Shown here: positions 46,117 to 54,322 of the stretch, piece after piece
How the letters are laid out: each line of letters begins with the position of its first letter
Numbering within the stretch: the stretch's first letter is position 1
Assembly: GCF_002214565.1 (NCBI RefSeq)
Contig: NZ_CP015106.1
Span: 1,054,001-1,118,000, forward strand
Source of the DNA: Thermococcus radiotolerans
Lineage (GTDB): Archaea; Methanobacteriota_B; Thermococci; Thermococcales; Thermococcaceae
Direction: 5' to 3'
Length of the DNA: 64,000 bases
The notes under the pieces: model-generated
Databases searched by the model: none
The model's input: the letters and a program-made list of their open reading frames with translations, nothing else
Told to the model about the DNA's origin: nothing
Translations under genes and position numbers: made by a program

Positions 46117-46431
46117 TCATTCCTCCGTCGTGAAAACGGCCCTTTCGGTTTCAATGGCGCTCGCCATTATGCAGTCACCGAGAAAGCGGCCGTAGACCTT
46201 CACCCATTCGCCCTTTCCGAGGCACGGACTTCCCGAGAACTCCACCCTGAGGCCGGAAACTTTAAAGGTCGTCCTGTAGCCAGGTAATTCCATGGGGAGG
46301 AACTCCACCAGAGGCTTGTCCTCGATGGTGCCCTCGATGACGACGTTCTTACCGCGAAAACCGCCGGAATTCAGCTCATCAACCGTAACGATGTAATAAT
46401 AATGATGACCGAGTTTGACCCGCTTGGGCAT
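46117..46431 (-). CDS. Small OB-fold-like protein, function unknown
   Basis: The 104-residue product (MPKRVKLGHHYYYIVTVDELN) is all-beta with GKNVVIEGTIEDKPLVEF and GKGEWVKVYGRFLGDCIMASAIE, which read as strands of an OB fold. GGTGATGAGC precedes ATG 46431. It leads a two-gene operon with the HD phosphohydrolase and is divergent from the GTPase gene. Binding of nucleic acid is only inferred from the fold. Confidence 0.65.
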   Translation of the reverse strand: MPKRVKLGHHYYYIVTVDELNSGGFRGKNVVIEGTIEDKPLVEFLPMELPGYRTTFKVSGLRVEFSGSPCLGKGEWVKVYGRFLGDCIMASAIETERAVFTTEE

Positions 46432-46480
46432 GCTCATCACCTTTATAGGCCAACCTTGTAAATATCTGTGGGGTGAGGGT

Positions 46481-47038
46481 ATGATAAAGGTTGCGATTAT
46501 CGGTGCCGAGAACGTCGGCAAGTCAACGCTCATGAACGCCCTCATAGGCGGTAAAATCTCGGAGGTGGAGAACCTCCCAGGAACGACCAAGGGAACGATA
46601 AGACGGCGCTTCGGAAAGCTCAAGATACCGAAGAGCATGAAGAACCCCCTAGGAGGAGCCGATGAGTTCGTGCTCATAGACACAGCCGGCCTCTTCGACC
46701 CCCAGAGGGAGCTGAGGGGCAAGGTCCTGAGCGAGGAGAAGTTCCGGGAGATAATCAACGAGATAGTCTCCTCGGACATAGTCATCCACATGGTCGATGC
46801 CACGGTCGGCCTGCACAGGGGTATGGAGAAGCTCCACCACATGCTCAAGTTCCGCTACGAGAAGCCAATAATCGTCGTTATCAACAAGGTAGACCTCGTT
46901 CCACCGGAGAGGGTAGAGAAAATAAGGCAAACGATAAAGAAGCGCCTTGAGCAGGATGCGATACCCCTCTCGCTGGTCACCTACGAGGGGTTCAACGATC
47001 TGCTCGAGAGGCTGGCGTACTACGCCCAGTACGTTTAG
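46481..47038 (+). CDS. Era/Der-like GTP-binding protein
   Basis: The 185-residue product has G1 IIGAENVGKSTLMNAL, G2 Thr in LPGTTKGTIRR, G3 LIDTAGLFDP, G4 VINKVDLV and a G5-like LVTYEGF. The Ile/His switch region is typical of TrmE-Era-EngA-type GTPases. The single domain has no RNA-binding extension. The role is unknown; relatives act in ribosome assembly or membrane processes. GGGTGAGGGT precedes the ATG. ACCTTTATAGG (about 46439-46448) is the TATA box. Confidence 0.9.
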   Translation: MIKVAIIGAENVGKSTLMNALIGGKISEVENLPGTTKGTIRRRFGKLKIPKSMKNPLGGADEFVLIDTAGLFDPQRELRGKVLSEEKFREIINEIVSSDIVIHMVDATVGLHRGMEKLHHMLKFRYEKPIIVVINKVDLVPPERVEKIRQTIKKRLEQDAIPLSLVTYEGFNDLLERLAYYAQYV

Positions 47039-47439
47039 CACTTGCAAATCTTCACCAGAACCTTCCTGTGCCTCGGACCGTCTAGTTCGATGAAAAGGAT
47101 TCTCTGCCAGGTTCCGAGGAGCAGTTCACCGTTCTCTATCGGCACGACGACCTCCGGGTTCAGGAGGAGAGTTGCCCTCAGGTGTGAGTGGGCGTTGCTG
47201 TCTATGCGGTCGTGGGCGTAGCCGGCGCCCTTCGGAATCAGCTCCTTCATCTTTGCCCTGATGTCCTGAACAAGCCCCGCCTCGTTCTCGTTTATGGCGA
47301 GGCCCGTAGTGGTGTGGGCGGTAAAGACGACGACAATGCCGCTGGTCACGTCGCTCTTCCACACGAGGTGCTGAATCTCGTCGGTTATATCAACTATCTG
47401 GAACTTCTCCTCGGTTGGGACCTTGACCTCGAACAGCAT
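47035..47439 (-). CDS. YjbQ family protein (UPF0047, secondary thiamine-phosphate synthase type)
   Basis: The 134-residue product has FTAHTTTGLAINENEAGLVQDI and YAHDRIDSNAHSHLRATLL followed by GTWQRILFIELDGPRHRKVLV, the signature of UPF0047/YjbQ, with conserved His residues for metal. Bacterial YjbQ has weak thiamine-phosphate synthase activity; the archaeal role is unproven. The start overlaps the stop of the upstream gene as TGATG. The 3' end overlaps the GTPase gene by 4 bp. Confidence 0.9.
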   Translation of the reverse strand: MLFEVKVPTEEKFQIVDITDEIQHLVWKSDVTSGIVVVFTAHTTTGLAINENEAGLVQDIRAKMKELIPKGAGYAHDRIDSNAHSHLRATLLLNPEVVVPIENGELLLGTWQRILFIELDGPRHRKVLVKICKC

Positions 47440-47732
47440 CACTCCCACCGGGTGAGTCCTTTCTTTATCTCGAGTAAAAGCTTATCGGGGGCCTCAATCG
47501 AGCCGGAAACGACCGCCCTCAGGAGAACCGCCTTCTCGTAGGCGTCAATCAAGTCCTTTCTGCCGTTATCCACAACCTCTGAGCGGAGGGTTCGGTATAT
47601 CTCCTCAACGGCGTCCCTGAACAGTATCTCATCGGAGTAAAGCTCCTTGTTCGTCAGGAGGATGGTTATGAGGTAGCTGACGAAGTCAACCCTGTCTTCC
47701 TTTCTCCCTATCAGTGCCTTGAGCCGTTCCAT
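47439..47732 (-). CDS. Conserved hypothetical helical protein
   Basis: The 97-residue product (MERLKALIGRKEDRVDFVSYLITILLTNKELYSDEILFRDAVEE) is all-helical with amphipathic repeats and no known motif. It overlaps the upstream helical-repeat gene by 22 bp and the downstream yjbQ gene by one base (TGATG), so all three are translationally coupled. No function assigned. Confidence 0.65.
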   Translation of the reverse strand: MERLKALIGRKEDRVDFVSYLITILLTNKELYSDEILFRDAVEEIYRTLRSEVVDNGRKDLIDAYEKAVLLRAVVSGSIEAPDKLLLEIKKGLTRWE

Positions 47733-48994
47733 GACTTAACCCTCCCCGGAAGCTCTTGCTCCAGGGCCTTGATGAGTATCTCGGAGACCAGTATTGAAGA
47801 GAACCTCGGGTTCCTGACCTCAAGCGCTGCATCGATGGCCCTCTCGACCTCTCCCCTCTTGACCAAGTGGTGAGCAACGTCGGCCATTATTATCGAGCGC
47901 AGTCTTTCGTTCTGTATGAGGCTTCCTATCCTCATCGCCCCCTCCAGCTCGCCCTTGAGGACGTGGTAGCGGGCTATCTTGGCCCAGACCTCCTCGCTGG
48001 AGGTTCCGTTTCCGATGGCTTTAACTATCGCCCAGCTGCCCTTCTTCGGGTTCTCGAGGATTTTGTTCATGATGACCTTCCCGACTAGGGCCACCTCTTC
48101 CTCCCTCATGGCGGAGATGAAGCTGGGTAGCACATCGTGGTCCCTTTCAAGGAGCTCCAGGGCCATCTCGACGATGATGGAGTCGCTGTTCTCAAGGCGC
48201 CTTATGAGGTCGAGGGCGGGCACGCCCTCACCGCTGAGGGCGAATACAAAAGCCAGCTCCACCGTGAAGTCTCTTCCAAACTTTCCGATGAGGTCGTTGG
48301 CAACCGTCTCCAGGGCGTCTATGTAGTGACCGAGCACGTCCTTCTCCTTTAGATAGAAAGCGACCTCTTTGAAGGCCTGCTTGGCCCAGTCCTTAACCTG
48401 AATCTCCCGAAGGAGAGATATGGCATTCTCGTAGCTGTCCAGGAACAGATAGGCCTTTATCAGCTCCAGCATGGCCCTTGAGCGATAGGGTTCGGAATCT
48501 ATGTAGTCCACGATCAGCTTGCTCTTCCTGAGCCTGTATGCCACCTTCAAGTGCTCCTTTCCTATCATCCTGGTGTTGACGCGCAGTATTTCAAGGAGCA
48601 TCTCGTTCCGGGCCTTGGGGTTCTCTATCTCCAGGGCGTAGGTTATCGCCTCGTTAACCTCCCCGAGAGCCAGCATGTAGCCAGCGGCACTCTGCATTAT
48701 CAGGTCCCTCTGGGCCTTCGGAAGCATCCTGGAATCCTCAAGAACCCCCTGGTATATTCTCTTGGCGGATTTGAGCCCCGCGCGGCCCATTGAGTATCCA
48801 ACGGAAAGAAGCGCCCGGAACATCGTCACAGGATCCTCTATCTCCTTGGCAGTCTCAATTGCGCGGAGAAAAGCGGTCTTGTAGAGGTTGTCCCTTGCTT
48901 TGGCTAATCTCTCACCAATTTTAGCATAAGTTGCAGATTTTATATAGGGGTCTGGAATTACCTCAACGGAGGCCAGCACCTCTTTGGCAATCAT
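47711..48994 (-). CDS. Helical-repeat (TPR-like) protein, function unknown
   Basis: The 427-residue product (MIAKEVLASVEVIPDPYIKSATYAKIGERLAKA) consists of about a dozen paired antiparallel helices with TPR-like spacing: SATYAKIGERLAKARDN, MFRALLSVGYSMGRAG, IMADVAHHLVKRGEVERAIDAAL. It is probably a protein-interaction solenoid. GGGGGATATGTCGT precedes ATG 48994. It heads the operon with the 97-residue gene and yjbQ. Homologous helical proteins are frequent in Thermococcales, without known function. Confidence 0.7.
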   Translation of the reverse strand: MIAKEVLASVEVIPDPYIKSATYAKIGERLAKARDNLYKTAFLRAIETAKEIEDPVTMFRALLSVGYSMGRAGLKSAKRIYQGVLEDSRMLPKAQRDLIMQSAAGYMLALGEVNEAITYALEIENPKARNEMLLEILRVNTRMIGKEHLKVAYRLRKSKLIVDYIDSEPYRSRAMLELIKAYLFLDSYENAISLLREIQVKDWAKQAFKEVAFYLKEKDVLGHYIDALETVANDLIGKFGRDFTVELAFVFALSGEGVPALDLIRRLENSDSIIVEMALELLERDHDVLPSFISAMREEEVALVGKVIMNKILENPKKGSWAIVKAIGNGTSSEEVWAKIARYHVLKGELEGAMRIGSLIQNERLRSIIMADVAHHLVKRGEVERAIDAALEVRNPRFSSILVSEILIKALEQELPGRVKSWNGSRH

Positions 48995-49114
48995 ACGACA
49001 TATCCCCCATTGGATTGTAGATTTTACCCGAATCCTCATTTAGTATATTACGCGCTTCTTCTTATTAACCTAACCCTCGGAACGTTTTTAAGACCGTAAG
49101 CGGAGTGAACGACT

Positions 49115-50215
49115 ATGTACGCCGTGATATTCGGAAAGAATCCCCTCCTGAGTGAAGCGGAATTTCATGCGTTTGCGAGAAGGTTTAACCTAAAGGTTGG
49201 AATCATTGACTCCAACCGTGACTGGATGGTATTCAATTCGAGCCCCAAGGTTGAGAGGTACTTCCACTGGCTGGGGGGTTCACTCAAACTGGTCCGGATA
49301 GTCGGCGAAGGGGAGGATGCTATAGGCGACCTCGAATACGCGAGGCTCTTCACGGTCAGCCTCTACGGTGAGAGCGACTGGAGGCTCTGGCGAAAATTGG
49401 GAAGCGCGATAAAGAGGGAGTTCAAGGCGGAAGGCCCGTCAAAGTTCTTCAAGCCCGCCAAGGTTTATGCCATGCCCGCCGAACTCATCCTCAAGGGCTT
49501 CCCAGAAGTTAAGGACTTCGTCTTCCTCTTCCGCGAGGACGGGAGCTTCTGGGTCGGCGAGACCGTTAAAGTCACCGACCCGTTCGAGCTGAAGAAGCTC
49601 GACGTGGAGAGGCCTGTTCAGAGGCCCATCCTTTCCATCCCGCCCAGGCTCGCGAGGATAATGGTGAATCTAACAGAGGTGAAGAAGGGTTCTTTCCTCG
49701 ATCCCTTCTGTGGTATAGGGACGATAGTTCAGGAGTTCGTCCTCCAGGGACTTTCGGCGTACGGCAGCGACCGAGACCCGGAGAGAATACGGGACGCCAA
49801 GAGGAACCTCGCATGGCTCAGAAAGGAGTTTCGCCTCAAGAACTCCGCTCACCTCGAGGTCTGCGACGCGAGAAAGCTGAAGCGCTGCTTCCGCCAGAGA
49901 TTCGACGCAATAGTTACGGAACCATACCTCGGAAAACCCCTCAAGAGGAACCCGAGCAGGGGCGAGGCGATAAGGCTCGCCAACGAGCTGGACAGGCTCT
50001 ATTATCCCGTCTTCGAGAGCTTTGGATACATTCTCAAGAGGAACGGAAGAGTCGTCTTCGTCTTCCCAGCCTACAGGCTGAGCGGAGGGGGAATATATAG
50101 AAAGGAGAGGAAGTGGCTGGCCAAGCTCGGCTTCGAGGTAGTTGGGAGGTACACCGACTACGAGGAGAGGCACAGGCTCGTCAGGGACGTCCACGTGCTG
50201 AGATATCGGGGCTAA
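49115..50215 (+). CDS. TRM11-like RNA guanosine N2-methyltransferase
   Basis: The 366-residue product has an N-terminal domain (MYAVIFGKNPLLSEAEFHAFARRF) as in TRM11/TrmG10-type enzymes. The SAM-binding domain has FLDPFCGIGTIVQEFVLQG, YGSDRDPERIRDAKRNL and the catalytic motif IVTEPYLG, a variant of the DPPY/N-P-P-F motif, then RNGRVVFVFPAYR. Known archaeal relatives make m2G/m2,2G10 in tRNA. The TEPY variant means the exact reaction is uncertain. CGGAGTGAACGACT precedes the ATG. Confidence 0.85.
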   Translation: MYAVIFGKNPLLSEAEFHAFARRFNLKVGIIDSNRDWMVFNSSPKVERYFHWLGGSLKLVRIVGEGEDAIGDLEYARLFTVSLYGESDWRLWRKLGSAIKREFKAEGPSKFFKPAKVYAMPAELILKGFPEVKDFVFLFREDGSFWVGETVKVTDPFELKKLDVERPVQRPILSIPPRLARIMVNLTEVKKGSFLDPFCGIGTIVQEFVLQGLSAYGSDRDPERIRDAKRNLAWLRKEFRLKNSAHLEVCDARKLKRCFRQRFDAIVTEPYLGKPLKRNPSRGEAIRLANELDRLYYPVFESFGYILKRNGRVVFVFPAYRLSGGGIYRKERKWLAKLGFEVVGRYTDYEERHRLVRDVHVLRYRG

Positions 50216-50258
50216 AAATCGTTATAAGGAAAGAGTGAATAGTTTTACTGGTGGTTGA

Positions 50259-50474
50259 ATGGGAAACATAGTTGTGAAAGTGCCCCCCACAGTGGATGAA
50301 AAACTTGCAAAGCTGATAGCAAAGGCCATAGTACACCGTTTGGAGAGCCTTGAGCGGGTAAACGAACTCCTCAAGAACTCAGAGTTAACGGAGGAAGAGG
50401 CGATAGAACTCGGAAGGAAGGCAAAGGCCGGACGGGGCGAGTACCTTGAGAGAAAATATTCTTCTCGTGGTTAA
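50259..50474 (+). CDS. VapB-like antitoxin
   Basis: The 71-residue product (MGNIVVKVPPTVDEKLAKLIAKAIVHRLESLERVNELL) has a strand-helix start and a helical second half (ELTEEEAIELGRKAKAGRGEYLERKY), as in archaeal antitoxins paired with PIN proteins. GGTGGTTGA precedes ATG 50259. Its 3' end overlaps the PIN gene by 29 bp. Confidence 0.75.
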   Translation: MGNIVVKVPPTVDEKLAKLIAKAIVHRLESLERVNELLKNSELTEEEAIELGRKAKAGRGEYLERKYSSRG

Positions 50475-50868
50475 CACCAACGTGCTGTTCTCTTTCTTCG
50501 GGAAATCCACCACAACGAGGGAGTTAATTTTCCTGCTATCCGGGAGACTAATCAGTCCGGAATTCGCCATAAAAGAGCTGTACGAGCATAAAGATGTGAT
50601 AACGAGAAAGGCGAGGATAAGCTCTGAAGACTTTGAGTTTCTGATTTCTACACTGCGAGAGCACGTAATGTTTGTTGGGGAGGAGTTCTACGCCGAGTTC
50701 ATCCCCGTTGCCCTGGAGATAACCCCTGACAAGGACGATGTAGATTTTATTGCGCTCTCGTTAAAGGTAAACGCCCCGCTCTGGAGCAACGACAAAAGGC
50801 TGAAAGAGGTAAATGAAGTTCAAGTTCTAACAACGAAAGAGGTCCTCAAACTTCTCGGCATCAATTAG
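50446..50868 (+). CDS. PIN-domain protein with Asn in place of the first Asp
   Basis: The product has 140 residues from TTG 50446. It reads ILLVVNTNVLFSFFG, where PIN nucleases normally have Asp at the position of Asn10. The other acidic positions remain (Glu in AIKELYEH, Asp in DKDDVDFIALSL and WSNDKRL). Loss of this metal ligand may weaken or abolish ribonuclease activity. It is paired with a VapB-like antitoxin gene and overlaps the convergent CoA-binding gene by 4 bp. Confidence 0.82.
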   Translation: MRENILLVVNTNVLFSFFGKSTTTRELIFLLSGRLISPEFAIKELYEHKDVITRKARISSEDFEFLISTLREHVMFVGEEFYAEFIPVALEITPDKDDVDFIALSLKVNAPLWSNDKRLKEVNEVQVLTTKEVLKLLGIN

Positions 50869-51293
50869 CCGATCAGCCTCGCGTGCTCCTGCTTTATGCA
50901 GCGGTGGGCAACAGCAGCTAGGCCCGCTTCCTTGGCCTTTTTGAACGCATCCCTGTTGTACGTGTTAAACTGGAACCAGACGACCTTTGCCCCCTTCTCT
51001 ATCGCCTGCTCAACGTAGTCCATCGTGAACTCCGCCCTCACGAAGAGGTCGACTATCTCCACCTCATCAGGGATATCGAGAACGCTCGGATAGCACTTCC
51101 TTCCAAGGACTTCATCGTACCGGGGGTTCACGGGGTAAACCTCGTAGCCGTGTTCGAGAAGGTAGCGCATCACATCGTTGGAATCCCTCTCCGGCTTCGG
51201 TGAAGCGCCCACGAGGGCGATCTTTCTGTACTTCGTCAGGATTTCCTTAAGGTTATCGTCGGTCAGCCTGTCAACCGGCATCGTCCTTACCAT
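50865..51293 (-). CDS. CoA-binding domain protein (YccU-like)
   Basis: The 142-residue product has a Rossmann CoA-binding domain: RKIALVGASPKPERDSNDVMRYLLEHGYEVYPVNPRYDEVLGRKCYPSVLDIP, then VDLFVRAEFTMDYVEQAIEKGAKVVWFQ. It ends with RCIKQEHARLIG, the C-terminal motif with a conserved Cys. The single-domain form matches COG1832. Function is unknown beyond CoA or nucleotide binding. GGTGGTACG precedes ATG 51293. Confidence 0.9.
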   Translation of the reverse strand: MVRTMPVDRLTDDNLKEILTKYRKIALVGASPKPERDSNDVMRYLLEHGYEVYPVNPRYDEVLGRKCYPSVLDIPDEVEIVDLFVRAEFTMDYVEQAIEKGAKVVWFQFNTYNRDAFKKAKEAGLAAVAHRCIKQEHARLIG

Positions 51294-51360
51294 CGTACCA
51301 CCAGGAAAGTTTTGAGGCCAAACTTTAAAGGGATAGTGGAGAAGTTCCTTCGGTGAAGAT

Positions 51361-51798
51361 ATGGCACTCTACGAGGAGAGGCTGACGAGCCGGGTATTCC
51401 AAATCATCATGCTGGTTCCGATTATCGCGATGTTCGCGGGCCTCTACGCGACGTATCAGGCAGGCGAGGGCGTTGAGATAATGCTCGCGACCACGATTGG
51501 AGTTACGGTTCTGCTCCTTGATGTCATGGCGATTAAAATCGAGATAGACGAGCGCGAGCTGAGGATACGGGGCATCATTGGACTCATAGTCAGGAAGACT
51601 GTTCCCATCGAGAACATTGCGAGTTTTGAGGTTCGGGAGGGCTGGACCTCCTGCTACGGAACGGTGCACTTCACCCTGCCCGGAAGGGCCTGCGTCACGA
51701 TACGTCAGAAGAAGGGATGGACGGTCTCATTCACGACCAACAAGCCCGAAGAGCTCGCGGCGGTTCTTGCTACCCTCGGCGTTCCACGAGCACCTTAG
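51361..51798 (+). CDS. Membrane protein with PH-like domain
   Basis: The 145-residue product has two hydrophobic helices (FQIIMLVPIIAMFAGLYATY and IMLATTIGVTVLLLDVMAI). A beta-rich bacterial-PH-like domain follows (IEIDERELRIRGIIGLIVRKTVPIENIASFEVREGW...FTTNKPEELAAVLATL). It is probably anchored with this domain in the cytoplasm. Function unknown. CGGTGAAGAT precedes the ATG and TTTAAAGG near 51327 is a likely TATA box. It overlaps the convergent NfeD-like gene by 29 bp. Confidence 0.75.
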   Translation: MALYEERLTSRVFQIIMLVPIIAMFAGLYATYQAGEGVEIMLATTIGVTVLLLDVMAIKIEIDERELRIRGIIGLIVRKTVPIENIASFEVREGWTSCYGTVHFTLPGRACVTIRQKKGWTVSFTTNKPEELAAVLATLGVPRAP

Positions 51799-52165
51799 TA
51801 CCCCTAACGGAGATTATTCTAACCTTTTCGCCCCTTCCAGCGGTTCCGTTTAAACACTCCGCCTTCCAGAGCTCGCCATCGAGCTTAACAACTCCTTCTG
51901 GAGAAAGGTCTTCGACAACGAGGGCGGTTCTCCCTATCAGCCCCTCGGGGCCGGCCTCTGGCTTCCTGTCCGCTCCGCCGCCGAGAACGAAGGGCGCTAT
52001 TAGAAAGTCCTTGGCCAAGAGAACGGCTATCACGAGCAGACCCGCCCAGATGGGAATCTCCACACCCATTCGTGGGAGTATTAGGAAGATAAAAATGCCA
52101 ACGATAATCTCATCGGCCATCAGCGCGAGGAGCCTGAGGAGATTCTCGACTTTTGTACGCCCCAT
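51770..52165 (-). CDS. NfeD-like membrane protein (short form)
   Basis: The 131-residue product has two membrane helices (EIIVGIFIFLILPRMG and IWAGLLVIAVLLAKDFLIAPF). A C-terminal OB-like domain follows (GPEGLIGRTALVVEDLSPEGVVKLDGELWKAECLNGTAGRGEKVRIISVRGTKVLVER), the NfeDC signature. NfeD proteins work with stomatins at the membrane, but no stomatin gene is adjacent. It directly follows the YgjP-like gene (2 bp apart). The start is ATG 52165. Confidence 0.85.
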   Translation of the reverse strand: MGRTKVENLLRLLALMADEIIVGIFIFLILPRMGVEIPIWAGLLVIAVLLAKDFLIAPFVLGGGADRKPEAGPEGLIGRTALVVEDLSPEGVVKLDGELWKAECLNGTAGRGEKVRIISVRGTKVLVERRG

Positions 52166-52167
52166 CT

Positions 52168-52818
52168 TTAAACCTCGCCCCTGGCCAGCCACTTCCAGTA
52201 GGGGTTCAGTTCCACTATCGTCCACCACTTCTTAAGCTCCTTTCTGGCGTTTTTGTAGTCCGGGTAGAACTCCCCGACGAGCTCCCAGAAGGCCTTTGAA
52301 TGGTTCATGTGCTTCAGATGGGCGAGCTCATGGATTACAACGTACTCCCTAAGCTCCGGGGGGAGGGCTATGAGGCGAACGTTGAAGTTCAGGTTTCCCT
52401 TGGGGGAACAGCTCCCCCATCGGCTCTTCTGGTGCCTGATGTAGACCTTCCCCGGCTCCACCCCCATCCTGCGGGCGTAGGAATCCACGAGGGGCAGAAG
52501 CTCCCTTCGGAGGATCTTCTTCAGGCAGTCGACCACATCGTTGGGATTGGGGGAGAGGACGACGGTCTTGAACCGCTCGTGAACTTTGGGCTTTCTCCCG
52601 TGGATGACCTGATAGAACTCCCCGTTGATGGGGAAACCGGACTCCGCAATCTCTCTGAGCTCACCTATCTCGGCCAGCTTGCCCTCGAGCCAGCCGCGGT
52701 GCTTCTCGATCAGGTTATCGACGTCGAAGCCATCAGGGGCGGTTATAACAACCGTTCCGTCCGGCCTTACCTCGAGCCTTGCATACTTAACCGGCCGACG
52801 GCGAACCCTTAACCTCAT
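52168..52818 (-). CDS. YgjP-like zinc metallopeptidase domain protein (DUF45)
   Basis: The 216-residue product (MRLRVRRRPVKYARLEVRPDGTVVITAP) has KVYIRHQKSRWGSCSPKGNLNFNVRLIALPPE and the zinc motif YVVIHELAHLKHMNHSKAFW (HExxH with a downstream His). This is the DUF45/YgjP family. Proteolytic activity is inferred from the motif. AGGTGAGCGGC precedes ATG 52818. It heads the pair with the NfeD-like gene and is divergent from the radical SAM gene. Confidence 0.9.
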   Translation of the reverse strand: MRLRVRRRPVKYARLEVRPDGTVVITAPDGFDVDNLIEKHRGWLEGKLAEIGELREIAESGFPINGEFYQVIHGRKPKVHERFKTVVLSPNPNDVVDCLKKILRRELLPLVDSYARRMGVEPGKVYIRHQKSRWGSCSPKGNLNFNVRLIALPPELREYVVIHELAHLKHMNHSKAFWELVGEFYPDYKNARKELKKWWTIVELNPYWKWLARGEV

Positions 52819-52856
52819 GCCGCTCACCTTTTAAGGAGAATGGATAAAAAGTCCTT

Positions 52857-53657
52857 ATGAAGGTTCGGGTTATAGAGAGGCGCGCCAAGAGCATCTACAC
52901 AAAATCGAAGATTCCGGGTGTGGAGTGGGCGATCAATCAGTACGTCGGCTGTGCCTTCGCATGCGAATACTGCTACGCCAAGTTTCTAACGAGGTGGAAG
53001 GACTACGGGAGATGGGGAAGCTGGGTCGAGGTCAAAATCAACGCACCCGACCTGGCGAGAAAGCACGTTTCTGGGAGCGTCGTCATGTCAACGGTGAGCG
53101 ACCCGTATCAGCCGATAGAGGCCGAGTTAAAGCTTACGAGAAGGGTTTTGAGGTACATGGACAAGAGGAACGAACTTTCTGTGCTCACCAAGTCCCCTCT
53201 GGTAACCAGGGACATCGACCTTTTCAAGGAGTTCCGGAGGATAGAGGTTGGCCTCACGATAAACGGCTTCATCGGAAGGGAGAAGAGGCTCTTTGAACCG
53301 CTGACGCCGGCTCACGAGGCGAGGGTTAACGCACTCAAAGAGCTCCACGAGGCGGGCTTGAAAACGTACGTCTTCGTCAGCCCAATAATTCCGGAGATAA
53401 CGGACGTTTCCGCCATAGTGGAGGACACGAGGGGCTTCGCGGACTACTACTTCTTCGAAGTGCTCAACCTCCGAGCCTCTGGAAGGGAATTCCAGGAACT
53501 CCTCCGCGATGAGTACCCGGAAAGCTACGAGGTTCTGACCGATGATGAGGCCTTTGAAGAGTTTCTGTGGGGACTGAAGAAGGAGATAAGAGCCCTACGC
53601 GTGAAGACGGAGGGAATAGAGACCCACAGGGAAGGCTGGGAGTTTGTGAAGCCCTGA
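52857..53657 (+). CDS. Radical SAM protein, SPL-like family
   Basis: The 266-residue product has the iron-sulphur motif GCAFACEYCYAKF (C-x3-C-x2-C). GSVVMSTVSDPYQPIEAELKLTRRVLRYM and VGLTINGFIGREKRLFEPLTPAHEARVNAL are typical of the archaeal DNA-repair-photolyase-like (COG1533) radical SAM group. The reaction is unknown. The start codon lies only 38 bp from the divergent YgjP-like gene. A TATA-like GGATAAAAAG is near 52843, so the mRNA probably has no leader. Confidence 0.9.
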   Translation: MKVRVIERRAKSIYTKSKIPGVEWAINQYVGCAFACEYCYAKFLTRWKDYGRWGSWVEVKINAPDLARKHVSGSVVMSTVSDPYQPIEAELKLTRRVLRYMDKRNELSVLTKSPLVTRDIDLFKEFRRIEVGLTINGFIGREKRLFEPLTPAHEARVNALKELHEAGLKTYVFVSPIIPEITDVSAIVEDTRGFADYYFFEVLNLRASGREFQELLRDEYPESYEVLTDDEAFEEFLWGLKKEIRALRVKTEGIETHREGWEFVKP

Positions 53658-53658
53658 C

Positions 53659-54291
53659 TCACCACGCAGGGGAGAGCAGAGCCCCGCCGTAGGCCAGCCA
53701 GATGAGAAGTGCCGTTGAGAAGGGCACAGTGAACTCATCGTAGGCCGAAGGGAGCGGGAGACTCTCGAGCAGGGTGGCGGCCAGTCCAATCCCGATAAGG
53801 ATCGAGGGCGAGGGGTCCATCTCAAGAACCCCATGGCTGGCCCAGAGGGCCACCAGAGAAACCGTGAGCATTACGATGCTCCCGATGAGGGTTTTTCGCC
53901 GGTTCCAGGGAATTCTCGGCCCGCTCAAGAGCTGACCGGCTAGGGCGTTGCAGCAGTCCCCGAACGTTGAAACCCATAACGCTGAGAGGGCCGCTATTTT
54001 CGGAAAGACCGTGCAGATTATACCTGCGGTAATCCAGAAGAGAAAGCTGCCAAGGTAGTTATCCCTCTCGTCTTCCCTCGCCATAGTTCTGTAGCTCAGG
54101 TCGGCTATGGGTACCGTGAACTTCCAGCCGCGGAGGAGCTTGAGGTGCTGGAGAGTGTAGAGAAAGGCGAAGAACCAGACGACCACTAAGGTAACCCACT
54201 TTGGAGTGAAGACGATTATAGGGGCACCGAGAATTCCGGGGAGGACGTGCCAGCCCTTTCTCACGAGCTCCCTTCGTGGAATGCGGTTCAT
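53659..54291 (-). CDS. CTP-dependent lipid kinase/cytidylyltransferase-like membrane protein
   Basis: The 210-residue product has about six membrane helices. It carries the polar motif STFGDCCNALAGQLLSGPRIPWNRRKTLIGSIVM, resembling the GDxxAxxxGxxxGxxK...KTxxGS motif of dolichol kinase (SEC59) and phosphatidate cytidylyltransferases. It probably phosphorylates or activates an isoprenoid lipid alcohol. MNRIPRRELVRKGWHVLPG at the start is also typical (RKxxH). The GATG start follows a weak GGTGAAATC. Confidence 0.82.
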   Translation of the reverse strand: MNRIPRRELVRKGWHVLPGILGAPIIVFTPKWVTLVVVWFFAFLYTLQHLKLLRGWKFTVPIADLSYRTMAREDERDNYLGSFLFWITAGIICTVFPKIAALSALWVSTFGDCCNALAGQLLSGPRIPWNRRKTLIGSIVMLTVSLVALWASHGVLEMDPSPSILIGIGLAATLLESLPLPSAYDEFTVPFSTALLIWLAYGGALLSPAW

Positions 54292-54322
54292 GATTTCACC
54301 CAGTAATATTGAACGGTTTCTC

